Assembly: GCF_000961795.1 (NCBI RefSeq)
Contig: NZ_LADU01000137.1
Coordinates: forward strand, 1-56,122
Length of the DNA: 56,122 nucleotides
Reading direction: 5' to 3'
Source: Hyphomonas sp. BRH_c22
GTDB taxonomy: Bacteria; Pseudomonadota; Alphaproteobacteria; Caulobacterales; Hyphomonadaceae
The position numbers and the translations under genes are program-made. Within the stretch, counting starts at the first letter, position 1. The number at the start of each line of letters is the position of its first letter. Shown here piece after piece: positions 1-8,537 of the stretch. The notes beneath the pieces were generated by a model. The model saw nothing but the letters and a program-made list of their open reading frames with translations, searched no databases and was not told the DNA's origin.

Positions 1-620
1 GCCCTTACACCACGGTGTACAATCGCTTCAACAGATGGGCGAAGGCAGGCGTCTGGCTCAATGTTTTCAATGCCTTGGCGGAGCGATCTCCCGAATCTAT
101 GGCCTTCATCGACAGTTCGATCATCCGGGCCCACCAGCACGCCGCAGGCGGAAAAAAGGGGGCCCGGATAACGCCATCGGTCTCTCTCGTGGGGGACTGA
201 GCACCAAGATCCATGCCGTGGTTGATGAGGCGGGCCTGCCGATCCGCCTGTCCCTGACGGCCGGTCAAGCCTCCGACAAGGCCGCCGCGCCTGCCCTTGT
301 CGACAGCCTGAAGACGGCCGCCCATGTCGTGGCTGATCGCGGGTATGATGCGCTCTCGCTGGTCGAGCAGATACGATCACGCGGGGCCGAGGCGCATATC
401 CCCACCCAGCGCAACCGCAAGGCCCAGCGCTCCGTCAACAGAGCCATCTACAGCCAGCGCAATCTGGTCGAGCGATACTTCAACAAACTCAAGCATTTCA
501 GGCGCATCGCAACCCGATTCGACAAACTCGCCAGAAACTACCTCGCCGCCGTCGCTATCGCTTCCGTCAGACTCTGGACACGCGCTTATGAGTCCACAAC
601 CTAGCCAGACGCCTGATTTA
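1..620 (+). mobile_element. IS5-family (IS427-like) insertion sequence, left part outside the window
   Basis: The first 604 bases encode the catalytic part of an IS5-family DDE transposase in two frames. The right end must lie soon after the stop codon at 602-604 and before the terminator hairpin at 636-663. The left end and its terminal inverted repeat are beyond the window, so neither the inverted repeats nor a target-site duplication can be checked. The right boundary given is approximate. Confidence 0.8.
3..604 (+). CDS. IS5-family transposase, two frames joined by -1 frameshifting, 5' truncated
   Basis: This is a DDE transposase of the IS5 family, IS427-like subgroup. The first frame (codons in register with position 15) carries the YNRFNRWAKAGVW block and the first catalytic Asp in FIDSS, and ends at 200. 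The second frame, shifted by -1, carries GLSRGGLSTKIH, the second Asp in VVADRGYDA and the Glu in NLVERYFNKLK, ending at TAG 602-604. The frames meet at an A-AAA-AAG slippery heptamer at 152-158, the usual site for programmed -1 frameshifting in this subgroup. The N-terminal part is cut by the window edge. All three catalytic acidic residues are present, so the element may be active if its left half is intact. Confidence 0.85.
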   Translation, partial: LHHGVQSLQQMGEGRRLAQCFQCLGGAISRIYGLHRQFDHPGPPARRRRKKGGPDNAIGLSRGGLSTKIHAVVDEAGLPIRLSLTAGQASDKAAAPALVDSLKTAAHVVADRGYDALSLVEQIRSRGAEAHIPTQRNRKAQRSVNRAIYSQRNLVERYFNKLKHFRRIATRFDKLARNYLAAVAIASVRLWTRAYESTT

Positions 621-635
621 TAAGCAATTGAATCG

Positions 636-663
636 CGCCCGGACTCCCCGTCCGGGCGTTTTT
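636..663 (+). terminator. Rho-independent terminator
   Basis: A 9-bp perfect stem (636-644 with 650-658, CGCCCGGAC/GTCCGGGCG), a 5-nt loop and a run of five T at 659-663. It lies just downstream of the IS and probably ended the transcription unit into which the IS inserted. Confidence 0.8.
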
Positions 664-785
664 CATATCGGACGCCAAAAGATCACCGGAAAGGCGTCAT
701 GTTTACTTTTAATTGGCGCAAATCATGCTTAACTTGCCTCTGTCCGGGATGGTCCTGGACAAAGTCCGTGCAAGCAGCACGTTTG

Positions 786-880
786 AAAGGAGGTGATCCA
801 TGTCGAGTGAGAAACCAGGTGAGGCCGTTGGGTCTGTGTCCTATGGTGTCTGGCTGGAGCAGCCTCCGATCAAAACCTAG
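786..880 (+). CDS. Putative 26-aa leader peptide with a full-length Shine-Dalgarno
   Basis: ATG at 800 opens a 26-codon frame ending with TAG at 878-880; the product begins MSSEKPGEAV and ends QPPIKT. Immediately before the ATG, positions 786-799 read AAAGGAGGTGATCC, complementary to the whole 3' tail of 16S rRNA, with ideal spacing of the GGAGG core. This is far stronger than any other ribosome-binding site in the window. A terminator follows at 939-963, and a possible hairpin (GTCCGGGAT/GTCCTGGAC) lies upstream at about 739-757. I do not recognise the peptide. It may be a translated leader of kdsA or a free-standing small transcript. The coding call is an inference; the SD match is directly visible. 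The feature includes the SD. Confidence 0.45.
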
Positions 881-938
881 AGACATGGTAGGGCAGCTGT
901 AACGCCGCCCGGACCCGACTAGCCCCATGGGCTCACGG

Positions 939-970
939 AAGCCGCCCCTCGACAGGGCGGCTTCTTTGAT
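939..970 (+). terminator. Terminator between the leader ORF and kdsA
   Basis: Stem AAGCCGCCC (939-947) and GGGCGGCTT (955-963), a 7-nt loop, then CTTTGATT. It lies 82 bases before the kdsA start, so it could end a small transcript or act as an attenuator for kdsA. Confidence 0.65.
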
Positions 971-1051
971 TCTGGCCTTTGAAGGTCGCGGGTTACGTTC
1001 CGCCCGAAACAAGGCTAATTGCCTTGGCAATGACATTGCGGAGACGAGACC

Positions 1052-1900
1052 ATGACGAGCCTGACCCACGCGACATCCGGATGGACCATCGGCACGGGCA
1101 AGCCGCTCGCCGTGATCGCGGGTCTCAATGTGCTGGAAAACAAGGCGCTGGCGCTCACCGTCGGGTCACAGTTGAAAGCCATCTGCGCCGAACTGGGCCT
1201 GCCCTATGTGTTCAAGGCGAGCTTCGACAAGGCGAACCGCTCGTCCATCCATTCGTATCGCGGGCCAGGCCTGGAAGAGGGCCTTAAGATCCTGAAGGAC
1301 GTGAAGGCGGAACTCGGCGTGCCGATCTGCACCGACCTGCATGAGGCCAGCCAGGCGGTGCCCGTTGCCGCCGTTGCAGACATTGTCCAGATCCCCGCCT
1401 TCCTCTGCCGCCAGACAGACCTCGTCATCGCCACGGCAAAGGCCACGGCCGCAGCTGGCGGCATCGTTCAGGTCAAGAAGGCCCAGTTCATCGCGCCCTG
1501 GGATACCAAGAACATTGTCACCAAGATTGGCGAAGCCTCCGATGTCGGCGTCATCCTGTGCGAGCGCGGTTCCAGCTTTGGCTACAACAATCTCGTCGTC
1601 GACATGCTGGGCATTCCTGAAATGAAGAGGCTCGGCTGCCCGGTCACCATAGATGCGACGCATGCCGTGCAGCTGCCTGGCGCAGACCCGCGCACCGGTG
1701 GGGCCTCGACCGGCGGTCGGCGCGATGGCGTGGCGGTGATCGCAAGATCGGCTGTGGCGGCGGGCGCCGATGGCGTTTTCCTGGAATTCCACACCGATCC
1801 CGATGCCGCGCTCTGCGATGCGCCTAGCTGCCTGCCAATCTCGGGCGCGAAGGCCCTGCTGACGCAGCTGAAGGCCCTTCACGCGGTGGTGCAAGCCTAG
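1052..1900 (+). CDS. kdsA: 3-deoxy-8-phosphooctulonate synthase
   Basis: Condenses arabinose-5-phosphate with phosphoenolpyruvate to give KDO-8-phosphate, the precursor of the KDO that joins lipid A to core in LPS; cytosolic. The 282-residue protein has the usual family length. It shows the diagnostic [11 protein letters not shown] block at residues 55-65, HSYRGPG just after, QTDLV and [19 protein letters not shown]. At residues 23-30 it reads AGLNVLEN, with Asn26 where metal-dependent KDO8P synthases have the metal-binding Cys, so this should be the metal-independent (E. coli-like) class. A GGAGA motif precedes the ATG. rluE follows 4 bases downstream and is probably cotranscribed. kdsD, which supplies the arabinose-5-phosphate, is 8 kb away. 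Confidence 0.95.
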   Translation: MTSLTHATSGWTIGTGKPLAVIAGLNVLENKALALTVGSQLKAICAELGLPYVFKASFDKANRSSIHSYRGPGLEEGLKILKDVKAELGVPICTDLHEASQAVPVAAVADIVQIPAFLCRQTDLVIATAKATAAAGGIVQVKKAQFIAPWDTKNIVTKIGEASDVGVILCERGSSFGYNNLVVDMLGIPEMKRLGCPVTIDATHAVQLPGADPRTGGASTGGRRDGVAVIARSAVAAGADGVFLEFHTDPDAALCDAPSCLPISGAKALLTQLKALHAVVQA

Positions 1901-1904
1901 GCCC

Positions 1905-2453
1905 ATGGCGCGCCTGATCCTGTTCAACAAGCCGTTCGGCGTCCTGTCGCAATTTACCGATGCCGGTACTGCAGGATCGCCGCGCAAGACCCTGTCGGAC
2001 TTCATCAATGTGCCGGGCGTCTACGCGGCCGGGCGGCTGGACCAGGACAGCGAAGGCCTGCTCGTGCTGACCGATGACGGCCAGCTGCAAAACCGCATCA
2101 GCGACCCGAAATTCAAGCAGCCGAAAACCTACTGGGTCCAGGTTGAAGGCGTGCCTGACGAGGCGGCGCTGCAAGCCCTGCGAAAGGGCGTCACGCTGAA
2201 AGACGGCATGACGGCGCCTGCAAGGGCCGAGGCGATTGCCGAACCGGAAAACCTCTGGCCGCGCGATCCGCCCATCCGTGTGCGCAAGTCGGTGCCTGAC
2301 AGCTGGATCAGCCTGACCATTACCGAAGGCCGCAACCGGCAGGTGCGCCGCATGACTGCCGCCGTTGGCCACCCAACGCTGCGCCTCATCCGTGCCAGTG
2401 TCGGCAGCTGGACGCTGGGTGGCCTTGCCCCGGGGGCGTGGCGTCAGGCCTGA
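1905..2453 (+). CDS. rluE: 23S rRNA pseudouridine synthase RluE-like
   Basis: A pseudouridine synthase of the RsuA/RluE family. RluE modifies U2457 of 23S rRNA in E. coli. The 182-residue protein starts directly at the catalytic fold ([16 protein letters not shown]) with no S4 domain, as in RluE. The catalytic Asp is Asp46 in [11 protein letters not shown] (residues 43-53). The blocks [17 protein letters not shown] and [12 protein letters not shown] match RluE closely. It follows kdsA by 4 bases. Its 3' end overlaps the convergent methyltransferase by 10 bases. The exact uridine target is inferred from E. coli. Confidence 0.9.
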   Translation: MARLILFNKPFGVLSQFTDAGTAGSPRKTLSDFINVPGVYAAGRLDQDSEGLLVLTDDGQLQNRISDPKFKQPKTYWVQVEGVPDEAALQALRKGVTLKDGMTAPARAEAIAEPENLWPRDPPIRVRKSVPDSWISLTITEGRNRQVRRMTAAVGHPTLRLIRASVGSWTLGGLAPGAWRQA

Positions 2454-3199
2454 GGCGCGGCCTCCCGTTTCTCATAGACGGATACGTGCATCTTGCTCTC
2501 GGCGGTGAACGGCTCCCGCTTCCATCCGCCCCAGCGATGCTTCAGGCTGAGGCCCGCCAGGCGCGCCATGAGGTCGATCTCGGCGGGCCACGCATACCGT
2601 ATCACAAGGGGTACGAGACGGATGCCCTTCTGCGTGATCCGCATGCGCTGGAAGTCGATCCTCTGCTCAACCGGGTCATGCAGCGCCGCCTCGATCCAGA
2701 CAGAATTGAATCCCACATTCATCGTCCGCACATTCTGGCCGCTCCGGGCCGACTCCGCATCGGGAACGAATGTCTCGACAAGGAACGTTCCGCCCGGTGC
2801 CAGGCATTTGGCGACATTGGCGAAGCATCGCACCTGCGCTTCCTGCGAGGTGAGATTGAAGAGCGTGTTGAACACCAGGAAAACATGGTGGAACGGGCCA
2901 TCGATTGCCACGTCCGCGAAGTCGCCAATCACGACAGGGATATCATTTCCGCCCGGCTTTTCCCTCAGCTTGGCGACCATATCCGGCGATCCTTCGATCC
3001 CGCAGATATCAAGGCCCATCGCGGCCAGCGGCAGCGCCATCCGGCCTGTACCGATCGCCAGTTCGAGCACACGCCCGCCTGCCGCGATCTCGCCAATCAG
3101 GGCAACCGACTCCGCCGTCGTTCCGGGGTCGTGGAGGGCGTCATAGTCCTCGGCATTCAGTTCGCCAAAGGTCTCCGGCCCGAACTTCACTGCACCCAC
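2444..3199 (-). CDS. Class I SAM-dependent methyltransferase
   Basis: A 251-residue Rossmann-fold methyltransferase. Motif I is [11 protein letters not shown] (residues 44-54), and the acidic residue at the end of strand 2 is Glu69 in CGIEGSPDM. The later block [16 protein letters not shown] and the post-motif [13 protein letters not shown] resemble small-molecule methyltransferases of the Methyltransf_25/11 type. The substrate cannot be told. The start is GTG and the 5' end overlaps the stop of the upstream hydrolase gene by 13 bases, so the two are probably one transcript. Confidence 0.8.
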   Translation of the reverse strand: MGAVKFGPETFGELNAEDYDALHDPGTTAESVALIGEIAAGGRVLELAIGTGRMALPLAAMGLDICGIEGSPDMVAKLREKPGGNDIPVVIGDFADVAIDGPFHHVFLVFNTLFNLTSQEAQVRCFANVAKCLAPGGTFLVETFVPDAESARSGQNVRTMNVGFNSVWIEAALHDPVEQRIDFQRMRITQKGIRLVPLVIRYAWPAEIDLMARLAGLSLKHRWGGWKREPFTAESKMHVSVYEKREAAPQA

Positions 3200-4389
3200 G
3201 CCCCCGGCGCATTGGTGCGGTAGCCCATCGCCCTGTAGGCCGCATCGATAAGCGGCTGGCCGCGATCATTCAGCAAGAGGCCGCCGCCCATCTGGTTCAT
3301 CGTGTAGCTGAAGGCCATGCCGCATTCCGGGTCAGCGAAACCAATCGAGCCGCCTGCCCCGACATGGCCAAATGCCTTGTCACCCATGATTGCGCTGGTG
3401 CCAGGGCCGAGGTTCAGGGCGCGATTGTCCATCGACTTCATGTAGCCTGACGCAAAGCGTGTCGGGATCAGAAGTGTCGCGTCTCTCTGCGTGGCCGTCG
3501 ACACCATGGTCATGTTGGCCAGCCGCTCCTTCGAGACCAGTGTGCCGTCATTCATGGCCAGCGGCGTGTACATCGCGACCTGTCCGCGCGCGTTCGACAG
3601 GCCGCCACCGCCGCCGATCTCTGCCGCCTGGCTTTTGCGGTCATTGAAGTCCCAGCCGCCGCTGTTCATGAAAGACTTGTGCTGGATGGAGTCCGGCTCT
3701 GTCATCAGCTTGACCGTGAACTCGGTCGGCACGTCGCCCGGCTGCGGCTCGTATGTGCGGATCGGCGCAATGTGGACGTCCGCATCTTCCGGCAGGCCAA
3801 GCCAGAAACGGGCGCCGGTCTTGTCGGCCACTTCTTCGCGAAAGAACGTGCCAAGCGACTTGCCGGACACCCGCCTGACGAGTTCTCCCACGGTCCAGCC
3901 GAAATTGATCATGTGATAGCCGTTGCGCGTGCCCGGCTCCCAGAAGGCTTCCTCATCCTCCAGGCGCTTGATCATATAGTCCCAGTCCAGATAGCCGCCG
4001 GGCTTGACCGGATCGCGCAGGGTCGGCAGCGCGCTCTCATGGTTCAGCATCATCTGAACCGTGGTTTTCTCCTTCCCGTTCCTGGCAAATTCAGGCCAGT
4101 AATCCGCAACGAGGGCGCTTGGGTTCAGTTCGCCCCGGTCGATCAGGATATGGGCACACAGCGCCGTCGCCGCCTTCGAACATGAGAACACGATGGAGAT
4201 CGTGTCTTCCTGCCAGTCTTCGCCCGTGTCGGGGTTTGCCTTTCCGCCCCAAAGGTCAACTTTCGTCTCACCATTGACCGACAGGCAGACCGACGCGCCC
4301 ACTTCGCCCCGCTCGGCAAAGTTGCGCTCGAACGCTTCCTTCAATTCTGCAAAATTTGGGTCACAACTGCCCTTAACCGTAGTGGCCAT
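3187..4389 (-). CDS. Serine hydrolase of the beta-lactamase (class C/EstB) fold
   Basis: A 400-residue member of the beta-lactamase/esterase family (PF00144). The nucleophile motif SxxK is Ser69-Cys-Ser-Lys72 within VFSCSKAA. A Tyr-based second motif sits at Tyr158 in RNGYHMINFGW, and the KTG box is replaced by HVGAGGS near residue 345, as in the esterase and peptidase-like members. No signal peptide is evident, so a cytoplasmic esterase is more likely than a secreted beta-lactamase. The start has a good SD (GGGAGAG about 7 bases upstream). The methyltransferase gene overlaps its 3' end. Confidence 0.8.
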   Translation of the reverse strand: MATTVKGSCDPNFAELKEAFERNFAERGEVGASVCLSVNGETKVDLWGGKANPDTGEDWQEDTISIVFSCSKAATALCAHILIDRGELNPSALVADYWPEFARNGKEKTTVQMMLNHESALPTLRDPVKPGGYLDWDYMIKRLEDEEAFWEPGTRNGYHMINFGWTVGELVRRVSGKSLGTFFREEVADKTGARFWLGLPEDADVHIAPIRTYEPQPGDVPTEFTVKLMTEPDSIQHKSFMNSGGWDFNDRKSQAAEIGGGGGLSNARGQVAMYTPLAMNDGTLVSKERLANMTMVSTATQRDATLLIPTRFASGYMKSMDNRALNLGPGTSAIMGDKAFGHVGAGGSIGFADPECGMAFSYTMNQMGGGLLLNDRGQPLIDAAYRAMGYRTNAPGAWVQ

Positions 4390-4464
4390 TTTCGTCTCTC
4401 CCTGATTTTTTCAATGCTTTGGACGAACCTTAGCTTGCGTCCTCCAAAAAGCGAGACAAATGAA

Positions 4465-4493
4465 AAGGCCGCCCGGCATGGCAGGGCGGCCTT
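4465..4493 (-). terminator. Terminator downstream of clpA
   Basis: A 10-bp perfect stem (AAGGCCGCCC at 4465-4474 with GGGCGGCCTT at 4484-4493), 9-nt loop, followed on the minus strand by TTTTCATTT. It lies 30 bases past the clpA stop. Confidence 0.85.
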
Positions 4494-4522
4494 GATAATC
4501 TGTCTGGTTTCCGGAGAGCGGA

Positions 4523-6838
4523 TCAGGCGGGCTCTTCGGCGTCGTCCTTCTTGGCCGAGCGTTTCTTGGCCGGTTCGGTGACATATTTGAAGGCGAGTTT
4601 CTCCTCGTCCTTCTTGTCGATATCGATCTTGACCACGCCGCCCTTCTGGAGCTTGCCGAACAGCAGTTCTTCCGCCATCGGCTTCTTGACGTGCTCCTGG
4701 ATCGTCCGGGCCAGCGGGCGTGCGCCCATGTCCGGATCGAAGCCGCGTTTGGCCAGCCAGTCGCGGGCGGCCTTGGTAATCTCGATCGACACGTTGCGGT
4801 CTTCCAGCTGGACTTCCAGCTGCAGGATGAATTTCTCGACCACGCGGTCGATGATTTCCGGCGTCAGGCCTCCGAACACGATGGTCGCGTCGAGGCGGTT
4901 GCGGAATTCCGGTGTGAACAGGCGCTTGAGGGCCTCTTCCTGCTCGTCATCCTTCTTGCCCCGGCCAAAGCCGATCGCGTTCTTGGAGGCGTCCGATGCA
5001 CCCGCATTGGTTGTCATGATCAGGATGACATTGCGGAAGTCGACCTTGCGGCCATTGGCATCGGTCAGCGCACCATTGTCCATCACCTGCAGCAGGATGT
5101 TGAACAGGTCCGGGTGGGCCTTCTCGATCTCGTCGAGCAGCAGGACGCAGTGCGGATGCTGGTCAACGCCATCAGTCAGCAGGCCGCCCTCGTCATAACC
5201 GACATAGCCCGGAGGCGCTCCGATCAGGCGGGAGACGGTGTGCCGCTCCATGTATTCCGACATGTCGAAGCGCAGCATCTCGACGCCCATGATGGAGGCA
5301 AGCTGCTTGGCGACTTCGGTCTTGCCGACGCCGGTCGGGCCGGTGAACAGGTAGGAGCCGATCGGCTTGTTCGGCTCGCGCAGGCCGGCCCGCGCCAGCT
5401 TGATGGCGGCCGACAGGGCCGTGATGGCGGCGTCCTGGCCGAACACGACGCGTTGCAGGTCATTCTCGAGAGACTTGAGCGCTGCCACGTCGTCGCTCGA
5501 CACCTGCTTGGGGGGGATGCGCGCGATCTTGGCGACAACGGCCTCCACGTCGCGGATGCCAACCTGCTTCTTGCGCTTGTTGGCGGGCAACAGCCACTGA
5601 GCGGCGCCGGCTTCGTCGATCACGTCGATCGCCTTGTCGGGCAGCTTGCGGTCGGTGATGTAACGATCCGACAGCTCAACAGCGGCCTTGATGGCGTCAT
5701 TGGTGTAGCGCAGGCCGTGGAAATCCTCGAAGCGGGATTTCAGGCCGGTCAGGATCTTGATCGCATCCGGCACGGTCGGTTCGACCACGTCGATCTTGCG
5801 GAACCGGCGGCTGAGTGCGCGGTCCTTCTCGAAATGCTGCTTGTATTCCTTGAACGTCGTCGAACCCATGCAGCGCAGGCCACCGGACTGAAGCGCAGGC
5901 TTCAGGAGGTTCGATGCATCCATGGCGCCGCCGGAAGTTGCGCCGGCACCGATGATCGTGTGGATCTCGTCAATGAACAGGATTGCCTTTTCCTGTTGCT
6001 CGAGCTCCTTCATCACGGACTTGAGGCGTTCCTCGAAATCACCGCGATAGCGTGTACCAGCCAGCAGGGCGCCCATGTCGAGCGACCAGATGATGGCCTC
6101 GTCCAGGATTTCCGGCGCTTCACCATCGACAATTTTCTTGGCCAGGCCTTCGGCAATCGCCGTCTTGCCGACGCCCGGATCGCCGACGAGGATCGGGTTG
6201 TTCTTGTTGCGGCGGCACAGCACTTCAATACAGCGGTTCACTTCGGCGTCGCGGCCGATCAGCGGGTCGATCTTGCCGGCGCGCGCCTTGGCATTGAGGT
6301 TGACGCAATAGGCGTCCAGCGCCTCGTGGCCCTGCTTGACGGCTTCTTCTTCGCCGCCTTCCGCGCCACGCGGGCTGGTCGGGCGCGACATGCCGGGCTG
6401 CTTGGCTACGCCATGCGAGATGAAATTGACCGCGTCATAGCGGGTCATGTCCTGCTCCTGCAGGAAGTAGGCAGCGTGGCTTTCGCGCTCGGAGAAGATC
6501 GAGACCAGCACGTTCGCGCCGGTCACTTCATCGCGACCGGAACTCTCGACATGCAGGATCGCCCGCTGGACAACGCGCTGGAACGCGGCCGTCGGCTGTA
6601 CACGGCCTTCGCTTTCCTCAAGGATCAGACTGGAGAGTTCTTCATCGATATAACGCACCAGATCGCCGCTGAGCGCTTCGATGTCGACCTTGCACGCGCC
6701 CATGACTTCGCGGGCATGCTCATCCTCCGTCAGCGCCAGCAGGAGATGCTCGAGCGTGGCATACTCATGGTCGCGTTCGGACGCGAGCGTGAGCGCCTTT
6801 TCGAGAGCGGTTTCGAGAGAGTGGGACAATCGTGGCAC
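4523..6838 (-). CDS. clpA: ATP-dependent Clp protease ATPase subunit ClpA
   Basis: The AAA+ unfoldase that feeds substrates, including ClpS-delivered N-degron proteins, to ClpP. The 771 residues carry the N-domain repeats (1-145), a first ATPase module (Walker A GDPGVGKT 219-226, Walker B ILFIDE near 287) and a second (Walker A GPTGVGKT 500-507, Walker B LLLDE near 567). An IGF tripeptide at 622-624 is the ClpP-docking loop. There is no ClpB-type middle coiled-coil, so this is ClpA. The C-terminal tail is Lys- and acid-rich. The start is GTG, with an AAAGG about 15 bases upstream. clpS lies 33 bases upstream on the same strand. clpP is not in the window. Confidence 0.97.
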   Translation of the reverse strand: MPRLSHSLETALEKALTLASERDHEYATLEHLLLALTEDEHAREVMGACKVDIEALSGDLVRYIDEELSSLILEESEGRVQPTAAFQRVVQRAILHVESSGRDEVTGANVLVSIFSERESHAAYFLQEQDMTRYDAVNFISHGVAKQPGMSRPTSPRGAEGGEEEAVKQGHEALDAYCVNLNAKARAGKIDPLIGRDAEVNRCIEVLCRRNKNNPILVGDPGVGKTAIAEGLAKKIVDGEAPEILDEAIIWSLDMGALLAGTRYRGDFEERLKSVMKELEQQEKAILFIDEIHTIIGAGATSGGAMDASNLLKPALQSGGLRCMGSTTFKEYKQHFEKDRALSRRFRKIDVVEPTVPDAIKILTGLKSRFEDFHGLRYTNDAIKAAVELSDRYITDRKLPDKAIDVIDEAGAAQWLLPANKRKKQVGIRDVEAVVAKIARIPPKQVSSDDVAALKSLENDLQRVVFGQDAAITALSAAIKLARAGLREPNKPIGSYLFTGPTGVGKTEVAKQLASIMGVEMLRFDMSEYMERHTVSRLIGAPPGYVGYDEGGLLTDGVDQHPHCVLLLDEIEKAHPDLFNILLQVMDNGALTDANGRKVDFRNVILIMTTNAGASDASKNAIGFGRGKKDDEQEEALKRLFTPEFRNRLDATIVFGGLTPEIIDRVVEKFILQLEVQLEDRNVSIEITKAARDWLAKRGFDPDMGARPLARTIQEHVKKPMAEELLFGKLQKGGVVKIDIDKKDEEKLAFKYVTEPAKKRSAKKDDAEEPA

Positions 6839-6871
6839 AGGAAGGGACCTTTCAGGGGTCGGGGGTGAAAT

Positions 6872-7255
6872 CTAGTCTTCTTTCTCCATAACGCATTGGA
6901 GAGGGTGTTCATGCCGCTTGGCCAGGTCAAGCACCTGGGCGACTTTTGTTTCGGCCACTTCGTAGGTGTAGACTCCGCAAAGACCGACACCCTTCTGGTG
7001 GACATGCAGCATGATCCGGGTCGCCTGCTCACGCGAGCGATTGAAGTAGCGCTCCAGGATGTAGACGACGAATTCCATTGGCGTGTAGTCGTCATTCAGG
7101 AGCAAGACGCGGTAAAGCGACGGTTTTTTGGTCCTGACCCGGGTCTGGGTCACGATGTCGATACCGATGCCATTGCCATCACCGGGCGGGTTGCCCGCGG
7201 GTGGTCCCGGCAGGTTCGGATCGCTCATCCAGGCAGGATCATGTATGGTGTTCAT
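6872..7255 (-). CDS. clpS: ATP-dependent Clp protease adaptor ClpS
   Basis: Binds N-terminal degron residues and hands substrates to ClpA. The core block [21 protein letters not shown], with the paired Asp residues that hold the N-degron amino group, and [17 protein letters not shown] are diagnostic. I start at ATG 7255 (127 aa; MNTIHDPAW). An internal ATG at 7228 (MSDPNLPGP) gives 118 aa, nearer the usual family length, and cannot be excluded since neither has a strong SD. A longer in-frame extension upstream lacks family resemblance. It forms an operon with clpA. Confidence 0.93.
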   Translation of the reverse strand: MNTIHDPAWMSDPNLPGPPAGNPPGDGNGIGIDIVTQTRVRTKKPSLYRVLLLNDDYTPMEFVVYILERYFNRSREQATRIMLHVHQKGVGLCGVYTYEVAETKVAQVLDLAKRHEHPLQCVMEKED

Positions 7256-7325
7256 GGGCTTAAGATATACGTTCCTGAGTGAGATTGAAGGGACCAAGCG
7301 TGGCAAAAGCATGTCGTGCCTGTTT

Positions 7326-7727
7326 TTATGGCATGGCGAGCGCAGTGAGCAGGGCATTCACACGCTTGCCATTCGTCCCGAGATCCGAATAGCCGAGGCG
7401 CGATCCGGAATAGATGGCGAGCGTCGACTGATGGTCATGGCCCTCGACCGGAAGGACGAGAATGTCCACATCATCCTTGAACCGCATCAACTTTGTCACG
7501 GCGATGAAACTGATGCGCCCGGATGCCGGATCGGAAGCCTTGATCTTCCAGTCCTTGCGCGCCGCGATCATTTGCATGATGTCTTCGAAAAGGTCTGCCG
7601 GCGTGCGGTCGAAGACCGGGGAGGATTCGTCCGGCAGGGCGGCATCCACGAACCCGTCCGGGGCGACAAGCCAGTTATTGGGCCTGGCAGGGCGCTTGAA
7701 CGTCTTGAAGTCGATGAAATCTGTCAT
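7326..7727 (-). CDS. DUF1499 family protein
   Basis: A 133-residue protein with the hallmarks of DUF1499: an RPNNWLVAP motif near residues 15-23, a central strand-rich region and the C-terminal [18 protein letters not shown] signature. The function of the family is unknown. No signal peptide or membrane segment is visible, whereas many family members are exported. It lies upstream of clpS on the same strand with a 70-base gap, so a shared transcript is possible. Confidence 0.75.
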   Translation of the reverse strand: MTDFIDFKTFKRPARPNNWLVAPDGFVDAALPDESSPVFDRTPADLFEDIMQMIAARKDWKIKASDPASGRISFIAVTKLMRFKDDVDILVLPVEGHDHQSTLAIYSGSRLGYSDLGTNGKRVNALLTALAMP

Positions 7728-7792
7728 GGCGCCATGGTAGTCGGCTTGTGGCCGGTTGCCACGTGAAAAACATGAAGCCGAAAAACAAAGAA

Positions 7793-7811
7793 CCGGGCCA
7801 AACAGGCCCGG
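7793..7811 (-). terminator. Terminator downstream of the phasin gene
   Basis: CCGGGCC (7793-7799) pairs with GGCCCGG (7805-7811) around a 5-nt loop. On the minus strand it is followed by TTCTTTGTTTTT, a typical intrinsic terminator 60 bases past the phasin stop. Confidence 0.75.
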
Positions 7812-7871
7812 CTCTTCCTAATCTACCTACTCTACCGCCAGACGAGATGACTCTCGTCAGACCTCGGGAAA

Positions 7872-8306
7872 CTATTTGCTCGTCCAGGCCGTGAAAGGCT
7901 TGGCAGCATCGCGCCATGCAAGCATGCAAAGCTCAGCTTGAGCGTTCATTTCCGAAGTATAGGCGGAAACCAGGGATTTTGCAAAGGCAGACTGGATTTC
8001 CATGACCTTGCGGGGATCCTTGGCCGATGTAAGGGCCTGGGTCGCTTCAGCGCCCTGCTCGAGGGTGCGCGTGAAGAAGTCCATGTTGCGGGTGCCGAGG
8101 GTGCGCATTATTTCGGTCGAGGCCGCTGCGCGCTCTGTTGCCGTCTTCAGGCTGTCTTCAGCAAACGAGCCAAACTTGCTGGCCATGCCCGTGAATTTTT
8201 CCATGCCGTCATCGAGCATTTTCGTTGCCGCTTCGGGTGCATGCACCTCCGGCGCTGCTTTTTGAGCAGGTTTTGATTTGGATGCTGTGTTCGGTGACTT
8301 GGCCAT
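7872..8306 (-). CDS. Phasin family protein
   Basis: A 144-residue phasin (PF09361), a granule-coating protein of polyhydroxyalkanoate storage bodies. An Ala/Lys/Pro-rich head (residues 1-25) is followed by long amphipathic helices without prolines (EKFTGMASKFGSFAEDSLKT, then repeated ATERAAASTEIMRTL-type segments), the usual phasin layout. I chose ATG 8306 because AAGGAA lies about 9 bases upstream; an in-frame extension further upstream is Cys/Lys-rich and unlike phasins. The region upstream (8310-8400) is AT-richer and probably holds the promoter. No PHA synthase gene is in the window. Confidence 0.8.
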   Translation of the reverse strand: MAKSPNTASKSKPAQKAAPEVHAPEAATKMLDDGMEKFTGMASKFGSFAEDSLKTATERAAASTEIMRTLGTRNMDFFTRTLEQGAEATQALTSAKDPRKVMEIQSAFAKSLVSAYTSEMNAQAELCMLAWRDAAKPFTAWTSK

Positions 8307-8537
8307 GGGTCGGTTCCTTTTCCAGTGCTTCAGCTTGAATATAGCCGATTTCTTCGCGAATGCAATATTTTTGTTGCACTGCAGCATGAGCATTCCTGCA
8401 CGTTTTTTGCACAGATGGCCTGACATTGCCAAAATTTGATCCCCTGGCCTGTGTTAAGGTGTGGTCAATGCATTTGGGCGACTCTATCGTAAACCTCGGG
8501 CGGTTCGGGGTTAATACTTTTGCGGAGGTAGGCCACT

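Noticed and set aside
4691..6868. A 725-codon open frame antisense to clpA
   Set aside because: It mirrors the clpA coding frame in GC-rich DNA, has a composition unlike a protein family and no SD; clpA is certain on the other strand.
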